The notes beneath the pieces were generated by a model. It was not told the origin of the DNA and made no database searches. It saw only the letters and a list, made by a program, of their open reading frames with translations. 6,613 nucleotides of DNA from UBA7803 sp041686955. Lineage in GTDB: Bacteria > Pseudomonadota > Gammaproteobacteria > Pseudomonadales > Azotimanducaceae. The position numbers and the translations under genes are program-made. Of the stretch, positions 1 through 5,541 are shown piece by piece (within the stretch, counting starts at the first letter, position 1; the number at the start of each line of letters is the position of its first letter). The DNA lies in assembly GCA_041686955.1 (NCBI GenBank), contig JAWLCV010000134.1, positions 1 to 6,613 of the forward strand, written 5' to 3'.

Positions 1-296
1 TCCACGGCTTGCGGCTCGCCGCGCCTGGTGGCCGGGTTGAAGCGCCAGCGGGAGACGGCCTGCACGGCGGATTCCTCGAACACGCCCGGCGGCGACGACT
101 CCACCACCCGGACGTTGCTCACCCGCCCTTCGGTGTCCACGTCGTAGCGGACCACCACGTACCCCTCCACGCCGGCGGCCCGGGCGTTCGGCGGGTACAC
201 GGCCCCCGCGCCCGAGGCCAGTTGCATGGGCCGGTTGCCCGCGGCGCAACCCGCCAGCAGGAGCATGGAGACGAAGAGCAGGGCCGGGATTCTCAT
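1..296 (-). CDS. TonB C-terminal domain lipoprotein, 5' part
   Basis: This is the N-terminal 98 codons of a gene that runs off the left edge. The protein begins MRIPALLFVSMLLLAGCAAG, a lipoprotein signal peptide with a clear lipobox (LAGC, Cys17). Residue 18 is Ala rather than Asp, so the usual sorting rule favours the outer membrane. From about residue 33 the sequence matches the start of a TonB C-terminal fold: a YPPNAR motif, then GYVVVRYDVDTEGRVSNVRV, then a SSPPG turn, an AVQAVSRWRFNPA helix-strand segment, and the cut. In canonical TonB this domain contacts TonB-dependent outer-membrane receptors. Here it follows almost directly on the lipid anchor, with no inner-membrane helix and no Pro-rich linker, so it is probably not a full energy transducer. 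The ATG at 296 is the only in-frame start near the lipobox; no strong ribosome binding site is visible. Family assignment is solid; the role is unknown. Confidence 0.82.
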   Translation of the reverse strand, partial: MRIPALLFVSMLLLAGCAAGNRPMQLASGAGAVYPPNARAAGVEGYVVVRYDVDTEGRVSNVRVVESSPPGVFEESAVQAVSRWRFNPATRRGEPQAV

Positions 297-447
297 GGCG
301 GCATGATGACACCGCTGCTCACGGCGCCGCAAGCCGGCGCGCGGGCCGCCCGGCGTGGCGGGAGCCGTGGCACGGCGATTGCCTCGGTGAAGGACCGCCC
401 CAGCCGCGAGGCCCGGCCGCATGGACCTTGGGGTATAATCCCGCGCC
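297..447. other. Divergent intergenic region
   Basis: These 151 bases separate two divergent starts, the TonB-domain lipoprotein on the minus strand and the DUF2970 gene on the plus strand. The only recognisable element is the TATAAT at 434-439 (listed separately). No convincing promoter facing the lipoprotein was found. The remainder is GC-rich and has no ORF that looks coding. Confidence 0.6.
434..439 (+). promoter_or_regulatory. Candidate -10 box of the DUF2970 gene
   Basis: A perfect TATAAT, flanked by GGG and CCC, ends only eight bases before the ATG at 448. A start point about seven bases downstream would fall at or just before the ATG, so the transcript would be leaderless or nearly so. 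This fits the lack of a Shine-Dalgarno sequence in 440-447. The expected -35 position (about 411-416) reads GCCCGG, which is not a match, and there is no TGn extension directly before the box. AT-rich hexamers are rare in such GC-rich DNA, which favours a real site, but it is unproven. Confidence 0.5.
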
Positions 448-729
448 ATGAGCCAACGTCCCGAAGATTCCTCCACCGACCCGGATCGCCGCCCCGAGGG
501 CGATGAGACCCGTGATGCCGGCGAGCGGCGCAAGGGGGGCTTGAAGCCCTGGCACGTGGTCACGAGCACCCTGGCGGCGGCCTTCGGCGTGCAGTCGAGC
601 CGCAACCGCGAGCGGGACTTCACCCACGGCAAGGCGCTGCACTTCATCATCGCCGGGATCGTCTTCACCGTGGTGTTCGTGCTCACGGTGGTGCTGGTGG
701 TGAACCTGGTGCTTAAGACCGCCGGCTAA
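448..729 (+). CDS. DUF2970 family small membrane protein
   Basis: A 93-residue protein with two parts. Residues 1-30 are charged and probably disordered. From residue 32 it carries the conserved DUF2970 block: KPWHVVTSTLAAAFGVQS, then a basic stretch SRNRERDF, a short G-K-A-L-H-F motif, and one long hydrophobic helix at about 63-89. DUF2970 proteins are usually about 60-90 residues, occur in Gamma- and Betaproteobacteria, and have no established function. The sequence predicts one inner-membrane helix near the C-terminus with the charged N-terminus probably cytoplasmic. There is no ribosome binding site, but a TATAAT eight bases upstream suggests leaderless transcription. The TAA stop (727-729) overlaps the TAG stop of the convergent kinase gene, so the two transcripts share their 3' ends. 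Confidence 0.85.
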   Translation: MSQRPEDSSTDPDRRPEGDETRDAGERRKGGLKPWHVVTSTLAAAFGVQSSRNRERDFTHGKALHFIIAGIVFTVVFVLTVVLVVNLVLKTAG

Positions 730-736
730 ACGGCGG
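719..736. terminator. GC hairpin over the convergent stop codons
   Basis: CCGCCG (719-724) and CGGCGG (731-736) form a perfect six-pair stem with the loop GCTAAA, and both stop codons sit in that loop. It could slow or end transcription from either side, since the two genes leave no intergenic space. No T-run follows on either strand, so it is not a textbook intrinsic terminator. A short GC stem like this can also occur by chance in this composition. Confidence 0.35.
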
Positions 737-1724
737 CCAGCGCCCGCATGCGGGCCTCCAGCCGCTCCATGGCCTCGAGCAGGGCGAGCTGCTGACGTGC
801 CCGCCGCAGATTGTCCCCGGGAGCGTCGACCTTGAAGTAGCGGTCCCCGCGCAGATGGTCGGCGAGAAAGCGCACGGCGAGCATCAGGGCCACGTAGCGG
901 GGCGCCAGCACCGCCGCGTCCGCATCCGGGGCTGCCGCTCCGGAACCGAAGAAGCCGCGCACCACCCCCGCGTAGCGTTGCAGGTCGAAGCCGTCCGCGG
1001 TGGCGGCGGCGGATCGCACCAGGTCGCCGAAGTCCCAGGCCCAGTTGCCCACCATCACCGTGTCCAGGTCGAGCACGCAGACCACCTCGTCCCAGTGGGC
1101 GTGAAACAGCAGGTTGTCCACCTTGCAGTCGCCGTGCACCAGCCTGTCCCGGAGCTGAAACAGTCCCGCCAGATCCATGCGCGACTGCAGCGCCGCCAGC
1201 ACCGCCCCCGCCTCCCGGTCCGGGTCCGTCGCCGCCACCGCGTCCTCCAGCTCAGCCCGATAGTGGTGAAGCTGCATGAACCCCGGAATCGGATCCGGCA
1301 CCGCCACCGGTAGATCCTCGAGCGCGCGCTGAAACGCGCCGAAGGCACGCCCCGCCGCCTCGGCCTGGGCGGGATTCTCCAGCACCCGCAGGCTGCGGGC
1401 GGGAGCCACGAGATCCGTCACCCGCCACACCCCCTGCTCCGAGTCTTCGTGCCACGGCAGACCGGCGGCGGTGGGGACCAGGGCCGGCACCGGGACCCGG
1501 CCGCCGTCGATGAGGTGGGCCACAACAGCCGACACCTTCTGCATCAGCGACCGGGGATCGGGAAACACCCGCTCGTTCACCCGCTGCAGCACGAACCTGC
1601 CGCTGCCGGCCTCCACCAGCCAGGTATCGTTGATGTGGCCCGCTCCGAGGGGCGACAGGGAGACGGCGGGCCCGGAAGACCCGAACCAGGCCCGGGCGGC
1701 CTCCCGCGCCTGCGCCGACCTCAC
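726..1724 (-). CDS. NahK-like N-acetylhexosamine 1-kinase (APH-fold phosphotransferase)
   Basis: A 332-residue APH-fold kinase. The match to Bifidobacterium NahK (about 359 residues), recalled from memory, runs end to end. Near the N-terminus are GAGHINDTWLV and FVLQRVNERVFPD (NahK has GHINTTYLV and YILQQMN). The catalytic loop is LVHGDCKVDNLLF, with Asp199 the likely base and Asn204 the metal ligand. The metal-binding strand is VLDLDTVMVGNWAWDFGD (Asp219, Asp221, and DFGD at 231-234). RFLADHLRGDRYF near the C-terminus matches the NahK tail. The family phosphorylates the anomeric C1 hydroxyl of GlcNAc or GalNAc with ATP, giving sugar 1-phosphates for UDP-sugar synthesis. The start is GTG, within the GTGA that also holds the hexosaminidase stop; GGGGAG lies seven bases upstream. 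This indicates translational coupling and a shared substrate flow. The actual sugar is inferred; other anomeric kinases of this fold are possible. Confidence 0.88.
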   Translation of the reverse strand: MRSAQAREAARAWFGSSGPAVSLSPLGAGHINDTWLVEAGSGRFVLQRVNERVFPDPRSLMQKVSAVVAHLIDGGRVPVPALVPTAAGLPWHEDSEQGVWRVTDLVAPARSLRVLENPAQAEAAGRAFGAFQRALEDLPVAVPDPIPGFMQLHHYRAELEDAVAATDPDREAGAVLAALQSRMDLAGLFQLRDRLVHGDCKVDNLLFHAHWDEVVCVLDLDTVMVGNWAWDFGDLVRSAAATADGFDLQRYAGVVRGFFGSGAAAPDADAAVLAPRYVALMLAVRFLADHLRGDRYFKVDAPGDNLRRARQQLALLEAMERLEARMRALAAV

Positions 1725-3742
1725 GTTCGGGCTCCCCGACCGTCAAGCCATCGGCGCAGCACCGGCACCGGCCCCAGCAGGTACTCGCCCACAGGAGCTG
1801 CCGCGGCCTCGAGACGCCGCCTGGCCTCGTCGACGTCCAACGAGCCGTCCAGCACTTCGAGCACCAGGCCGCCGAGCGCTGCCAGCTCCCGCGCCAGGGG
1901 CGCGAGCTCGGCGGGGCCGGCACCGCGCTCGGGAAGCTGCCGCCACGCGCCGGCAATGGCTTCGAGTCGCGTCCGGGCGGCGACATCCCTCTGCAGCTCC
2001 GCCCGGCACGTCTCTTCCAGTCGGCGGGTGGGCAGGCTCTCCGGCGGCAGCGCGTCCGCCACACGATCGAGGGGCGTATCCGCGTCGTACGGGCGGGCCT
2101 GGGGCATCTCCCGGCCCTGCAGACGGGCGGCCAGCGCCTCCTCGCCGAGCAGCCGTCCGTACCACTTCACCGGCTCCAGCACGTCCACCAGCGGCTGCCA
2201 GGGCGGCTCTACGCCGGCCTCGGCCAAGAGCGCCCGGCTCTGCGCCGCCACGTCCACGCCGGCCCAGCCGGGCAGGCGCGCCAGAACCGCTTCGAGCCGC
2301 CGATACATGTCGGCCGAATCGTCCCGCTCGGCGGGGGACCAGAACCGCTCGGCCAGCGCCGGCATGCGGCTCCACAACCGCACGTCCAGCACCCGGGCAT
2401 CCACCAGCTCGGACCAGAGGCACGCCTCGGCGCCGAGCAGGGTTCCCGGCTCGGCGCCTTCCCGCCCCGCCGGCTCCTCCCGCCACTGCCGCGTCCAGGC
2501 CATGCCCTCCGCCACGTGCTCGAACCGCGGGTCCCGGAGCAGCGCATCCTCCCGGGCGATCAGCTCCGCCTGGGGCGCGGCGGGATCGAAGGCGTAATGC
2601 ACGTCAGCGGGATAGAACAGGTCCAGGTAGTAGGGGGCCGACATCACGCAGTCGTGGCCGGCGGCGAGGGCCCGGTCCCGTGCCGTGGCGCCACGCCAGC
2701 TCTGCACCGTCACCGTGGCCGGAAGGTCGGGATGCAGCACCTCGTCCCACCCCAGGGGCCGCTTCCCCAGCCCGGTGAGCAGCGCCGCGAGGCGGGCGTT
2801 GAAGTGCGCCTGCAGCGCGCGAACGTCCGTGAGGCCGTTGCGGCGCATGTACTCCTGAATGCGGGCATCACTGCGCCACCATTCGGGGTGCACCTCGTCG
2901 CCGCCCATGTGCACGTAGGTGTCGGGGAACACCTCGGCCAGCTCTTCGAACAGCACGGCCAGGGCCTCCATCACCTCCGGCCGGCTCGGGTCCAGGCACT
3001 CCCGATGCACGCCGAAGCGGCGGGTGGGCCGGGCCTCGCCGCTGCCCCACGCCGGGTACGCGGCGAGCCAGCTCGCGGTGTGGCCCGGCACGTCGAGCTC
3101 GGGCACCAGGCGGATCCCCAGCTCGGCCCCGTGAGCCACCAGCCGGCGAAGCTCGTCCCGGCTGTAGTGCAGACCGGCGCAAAGCTCGGGATACCGGCGG
3201 CTGGGAAACCGGAAGCCCTGATCGTCCGTGAGATGCAGGTGCAGCACGTTGAGCTTGAACACCGCCATGGCCTCGAGGGTGCGCAGCAGGTCTTCCGCTG
3301 GAATGAAGTGACGGGCCACGTCGATCATGAGCCCGCGCCAGGCGAAGCGGGGCGCGTCGTCGATGCGCTGGGCCGGCAGGCCGCCGCCCTCCGGCCAGAA
3401 CTGGGTCAGGGTCGCCAGCCCCCGCAGCACGCCCCACTCAGCCGGCGCCGAGATGTTCACACCGGCGGCGCTGACCTCCAGGACGTAGCTTTCGTCGTCT
3501 CCCAGTGCCGGAAACGGAGCCGCAGCCTCCGGGCAGCGAAGGGTCAGCGGCAGCCGCTCACCGCCGGCGGCACGCTGCGGCCGGCTGGCCAGGAACCGTT
3601 CCACCGCCCGCTCCAGGCGGTGCGTGCGAATGCCGCCGAAGGCGGGCTCCAGCGCCACGTCGGCGGGCAGCGGCGCGCCGCCGAGGGGGCAGAGCCGCGC
3701 CGGCCACGGCATCAGGCTCTGGCGCTCGGGCTCGTCGGTCAT
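1721..3742 (-). CDS. Cytoplasmic family 20 beta-N-acetylhexosaminidase
   Basis: A 673-residue GH20 enzyme that removes terminal beta-linked GlcNAc or GalNAc by substrate-assisted catalysis. Residues about 11-130 form the GH20b-like N-terminal domain, and the TIM barrel starts at RGLMIDVARHF (Arg136 binds substrate). Further conserved elements are LHLTDDQGFR (about 169-178), ELDVPGH (His221), HMGGDEV with the catalytic pair Asp282-Glu283, SWRG (Trp349), the YYLD motif (Tyr372, Asp374) that orients the acetamido group, and GAEACLWSE (Trp443). After about residue 500 comes a mostly helical, Leu/Ala/Arg-rich tail of unknown role. The N-terminus shows no signal peptide or lipobox, so the enzyme is predicted to be cytoplasmic and to act on imported oligosaccharides or recycled wall fragments. 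The ATG at 3742 was chosen because AGGAA lies eight bases upstream; Met11 is a weaker alternative. The stop overlaps the kinase start by four bases. All key catalytic residues are present. Confidence 0.95.
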   Translation of the reverse strand: MTDEPERQSLMPWPARLCPLGGAPLPADVALEPAFGGIRTHRLERAVERFLASRPQRAAGGERLPLTLRCPEAAAPFPALGDDESYVLEVSAAGVNISAPAEWGVLRGLATLTQFWPEGGGLPAQRIDDAPRFAWRGLMIDVARHFIPAEDLLRTLEAMAVFKLNVLHLHLTDDQGFRFPSRRYPELCAGLHYSRDELRRLVAHGAELGIRLVPELDVPGHTASWLAAYPAWGSGEARPTRRFGVHRECLDPSRPEVMEALAVLFEELAEVFPDTYVHMGGDEVHPEWWRSDARIQEYMRRNGLTDVRALQAHFNARLAALLTGLGKRPLGWDEVLHPDLPATVTVQSWRGATARDRALAAGHDCVMSAPYYLDLFYPADVHYAFDPAAPQAELIAREDALLRDPRFEHVAEGMAWTRQWREEPAGREGAEPGTLLGAEACLWSELVDARVLDVRLWSRMPALAERFWSPAERDDSADMYRRLEAVLARLPGWAGVDVAAQSRALLAEAGVEPPWQPLVDVLEPVKWYGRLLGEEALAARLQGREMPQARPYDADTPLDRVADALPPESLPTRRLEETCRAELQRDVAARTRLEAIAGAWRQLPERGAGPAELAPLARELAALGGLVLEVLDGSLDVDEARRRLEAAAAPVGEYLLGPVPVLRRWLDGRGART

Positions 3743-3777
3743 GGGTCGATTTCCTGCATGCCGCCCTTCTCGCCCAT
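3739..3777 (-). other. Possible leader mini-ORF before the hexosaminidase
   Basis: A 12-codon frame (MGEKGGMQEIDP) starts with ATG at 3777, with a second in-frame ATG at 3759 that has GAAGG five bases upstream. Its TGA stop overlaps the hexosaminidase ATG in an ATGA arrangement. The layout resembles a translationally coupled leader peptide. However, the AGGAA that serves the hexosaminidase lies inside it, and short frames like this are common by chance. Confidence 0.2.
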
Positions 3778-3877
3778 GCGCGACACCGTGTCAACGGCAA
3801 CGGCAGCCGGTGTGCAGCTTGAGGAGGCGCACGCGGCGTGCCAACATCGCGCCCCGACCACGGGGCCGGACGGGTGC
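3743..3877. other. Divergent hexosaminidase/isomerase intergenic region
   Basis: These 135 bases lie between the minus-strand hexosaminidase start and the chosen plus-strand isomerase start. They contain an 11-bp dyad at 3782-3792, a TTGACA on the minus strand at 3789-3794 with no matching -10, and a GAGGAGG at 3821-3827 that is not positioned for any in-frame start. No convincing complete promoter was found for either direction. The isomerase frame stays open through the whole region, so part of it could be coding if an upstream start is used. Confidence 0.5.
3782..3792. promoter_or_regulatory. Dyad GACAC-C-GTGTC, possible operator
   Basis: A perfect inverted repeat with five-base arms and one central base lies between the divergent hexosaminidase and isomerase genes. 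It overlaps a TTGACA on the minus strand that could be a -35 element for the hexosaminidase operon, although no -10 follows at the right distance. Its place between two sugar-metabolism genes suits an operator for a shared regulator. Arms this short can arise by chance. Confidence 0.25.
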
Positions 3878-4477
3878 ATGGAAATCAAGGATCGAATGCG
3901 AGCGGTGCTGGAAGCCGAGGCGGCCGCCATCAGCCGGATCGAGATCGACGACAACTTCGAGCGCGCGGTGCTGACGCTGGCCGCCTGCCAGGGCAAGGTG
4001 CTCACCACCGGGATCGGCAAAGCGGGCCACATCGCCCGCAAGTTCGCCGCCACGCTGTGCTCCACGGCCACGCCGGCCGACTTCATCCATCCCGCCGAGG
4101 CCGCCCATGGCGATCTGGGGTTGGTGAGCGCCAACGACGTGCTGGTGGCGTTCTCCACCAGCGGCAAGAGCCGGGAGGTGCTGGAGATTCTCGAGCTTGC
4201 CCGGCATCTGGGCGTGGCCACCGTCATCGGCGTCACCTCGCATCCGGACTCGGAGCTGCGGGGGCTCTCTGACTTCGTCCTGGACATGGGCGAGATCGAG
4301 GAGCCGTGCCCGCTCGGCCTCACCCCCAGCGCCAGCATGGCGGTGATGCTGGCCATCAGCGACGCCATCGCGCTGGCGCTGCTGGAGGTGAAGGGAATCA
4401 CCAGGGAGGACTACGGGCTGCGCCACCACGGCGGCTACCTGGGGCGCGCCGCCCGGGTGGACAACGTCCCCCGCTGA
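3878..4477 (+). CDS. Single-domain SIS sugar-phosphate isomerase (KdsD/GutQ/KpsF type)
   Basis: A 199-residue protein made of one SIS domain, matching the N-terminal two-thirds of E. coli KdsD, which converts ribulose 5-phosphate to arabinose 5-phosphate for KDO. Motifs in order are GIGKAGHIARKFAATL, ADFIHPAEAAHGDLGLV, FSTSGKSREVLEIL, EEPCPLGLTPSASM and GLRHHGGYLGR. Aligned by eye, the five residues reported as important in KdsD (Lys59, His88, Glu111, Glu152, His193) are kept as Lys48, His77, Glu100, Glu142 and His183. The usual two CBS domains are missing: a stop follows soon after the HHGG motif. SIS-only isomerases of this kind are known, for example c3406 of uropathogenic E. coli. The start at 3878 fits the KdsD N-terminus, but its ribosome binding site is weak (GGA, seven bases upstream). 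ATGs at 3758 and 3776 are in frame and would add 40 or 34 unconserved-looking residues. The exact sugar is not proven. Confidence 0.88.
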   Translation: MEIKDRMRAVLEAEAAAISRIEIDDNFERAVLTLAACQGKVLTTGIGKAGHIARKFAATLCSTATPADFIHPAEAAHGDLGLVSANDVLVAFSTSGKSREVLEILELARHLGVATVIGVTSHPDSELRGLSDFVLDMGEIEEPCPLGLTPSASMAVMLAISDAIALALLEVKGITREDYGLRHHGGYLGRAARVDNVPR

Positions 4478-4497
4478 CCCCAGCCGGGGGGTCAGCG
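4472..4497. terminator. Strong hairpin between convergent isomerase and LysR genes
   Basis: CGCTGACCCC (4472-4481) and GGGGTCAGCG (4488-4497) form a perfect ten-pair stem with a six-base loop. The left arm contains the last sense codon and the TGA stop of the isomerase gene. It lies between convergent genes, so it may end transcription from both sides. There is no T-run on either strand, so it could act as a barrier or a 3' end stabiliser rather than a classic intrinsic terminator. Confidence 0.55.
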
Positions 4498-4505
4498 CGC
4501 TGACC
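4490..4505. repeat. Perfect 16-bp palindrome
   Basis: GGTCAGCGCGCTGACC is identical to its own reverse complement. Its left half is also the right arm of the hairpin at 4472-4497, so the two structures are mutually exclusive in RNA. It lies wholly in the 33-bp space between the isomerase stop and the LysR stop. It may be part of the bidirectional termination region or a protein binding site. Confidence 0.6.
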
Positions 4506-4510
4506 GCGCC

Positions 4511-5455
4511 TCAGCCCGGCATCTCGTCGGCGGGCACGCCACCGGCCGGCGCCCCGCCGGCCGCCGTCGCCTCGCCCGCGAAATAGCGCTCGCAGATGGC
4601 GATGAACCGCCGCGCCCCTTCCGACAGCGCCCGGTGCCGCTTGTAGTAAAGGCCCACCTGACGCTCGAAACGGGAGATGGGCAGCCCGTCGATCAAGTGA
4701 TAACCGGAAAGCTGCGCGAGCAACCGGTCGGAAAGGTAGGTCACGCCTTTGCCCGCCTCCGCCAGCGCCAGCCGCAGTTCCAGGTTGCTCACCTCCCAGA
4801 CGCTGGCGAACTGGTTGCGCAGGCGCTGTTCCTGCCCGGCGCGCCGGGTGGCATCGTCCAGGTACGAGGTGAGCAGTGTTGCCCGGGGCAGCTCGTCCTG
4901 GGGCCGCTGCCGCAGCGCCACGTGGTCGGGATGGGCCTCGTGGACCACCAGCACGCGCTGCTCGGTGAAGAAGGCGGTGGTGACGAAGTCGCCCGGCATG
5001 TGGTGCTGGAACGGCCCGAAACCCAGCTCCCAGCGATCCTCCTCCACGCCGTAGATGATCTCCCGGCTCGGCGCCACGTCGAGCTTCAGCCGGGTGAGGG
5101 GATTGCGCTCGCAGAACTCGAGCATGAGGCCCTGGCCGAACACCCGGCTGACAACGCTGTTCATGGCCAGATTCAGGGTCGACAACGCGCCGGTGCGGAT
5201 ACGCTGGATGTCGGCAAGCGCCCGCCGCTCCTCGTTCACGAGCGTCTGCGCGAAGGAAAGCAGCCGCTTGCCCGCTTCCGTCAGCCGCGGTCTGCCCTTG
5301 CGCAGCAGGAGCCGCGTGTCGAGCTTGTGCTCCAGGTTGGCCACGGCCTGACTCACCGCGGATTGGGAAATGTGCAGCCGTTCGGCGGCGCGGCTGAAGC
5401 CCCCCTCCTCCACCACCGCCGTGAACACCCGGATCTCGTTGCGCTCGATCTGCAT
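4511..5455 (-). CDS. LysR-family transcriptional regulator
   Basis: A 314-residue LysR-type regulator. The N-terminal winged helix-turn-helix is clear: IRVFTAVVEEGGFSRAAERL, then HISQSAVSQAVANLEHKLDT (HTH about residues 20-40), and the wing RLLLRKGRPRLTEAGKRLL. A linker helix follows, and from about residue 85 the two-lobed effector domain extends to about 290. The last 20 or so residues are a Gly/Ala/Pro-rich tail. The ATG at 5455 was chosen because LysR proteins normally begin a few residues before this helix; the frame stays open to a GTG at 5491 that would add 12 residues with no conserved look. Neither start has a clear ribosome binding site. The gene is divergent from a citrate synthase gene, the usual arrangement for a LysR regulator and its target, and it probably also represses itself. 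The effector ligand cannot be read from sequence. A functional parallel is CcpC, a LysR protein controlling citrate synthase in Bacillus, but no direct relationship is claimed. Confidence 0.93.
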   Translation of the reverse strand: MQIERNEIRVFTAVVEEGGFSRAAERLHISQSAVSQAVANLEHKLDTRLLLRKGRPRLTEAGKRLLSFAQTLVNEERRALADIQRIRTGALSTLNLAMNSVVSRVFGQGLMLEFCERNPLTRLKLDVAPSREIIYGVEEDRWELGFGPFQHHMPGDFVTTAFFTEQRVLVVHEAHPDHVALRQRPQDELPRATLLTSYLDDATRRAGQEQRLRNQFASVWEVSNLELRLALAEAGKGVTYLSDRLLAQLSGYHLIDGLPISRFERQVGLYYKRHRALSEGARRFIAICERYFAGEATAAGGAPAGGVPADEMPG

Positions 5456-5498
5456 CGGCTGAGAGTAGCAGCGCACCGGGGCCCGCTCCACTTATGGC

Positions 5499-5541
5499 TC
5501 CATCAGCAGAGCTTATCCATCAGCCCCGCTTCTCCACTCAG
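5499..5541. repeat. 17-bp-spaced direct repeats, candidate LysR operator
   Basis: The core TCCATCAG occurs at 5499 and 5516, and TCCACTCAG (one base inserted) at 5533, so copies begin exactly 17 bases apart. The first two full 17-bp units (5499-5515 and 5516-5532) agree at 13 of 17 positions, sharing TCCATCAGC and GCTT. The array lies about 80-125 bases before the citrate synthase ATG and close to the LysR start, a normal place for LysR protein sites. T-N11-A spacing is present at 5493/5505 but is weak evidence alone. Confidence 0.45.

Noticed and set aside
1449..2778. Two long plus-strand frames across the hexosaminidase and kinase genes
   Set aside because: The translations are Arg/Ala/Pro/Ser-rich with no recognisable motif, typical shadows of GC-rich coding sequence.
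3789..3794. TTGACA on the minus strand as a -35 element for the hexosaminidase operon
   Set aside because: The position 16-18 bases downstream has no resemblance to a -10 box, so a full promoter is not supported.
3821..3840. GAGGAGG followed after ten bases by a GTG at 3838
   Set aside because: The frame from this GTG is a shadow of the isomerase gene with no homology, so the match to a ribosome binding site is probably coincidence.
2516..3877. Long plus-strand open frame antisense to the hexosaminidase, continuous with the isomerase frame
   Set aside because: The translation is low-complexity and resembles no family, while the opposite strand encodes an intact GH20 enzyme with all motifs. 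The open frame is a product of high GC content; only the part from 3878 resembles a real protein.
5456..5491. N-terminal extension of the LysR protein from a GTG at 5491
   Set aside because: The 12 extra residues look unrelated to LysR N-termini, there is no clear ribosome binding site, and the ATG at 5455 gives the normal family length.
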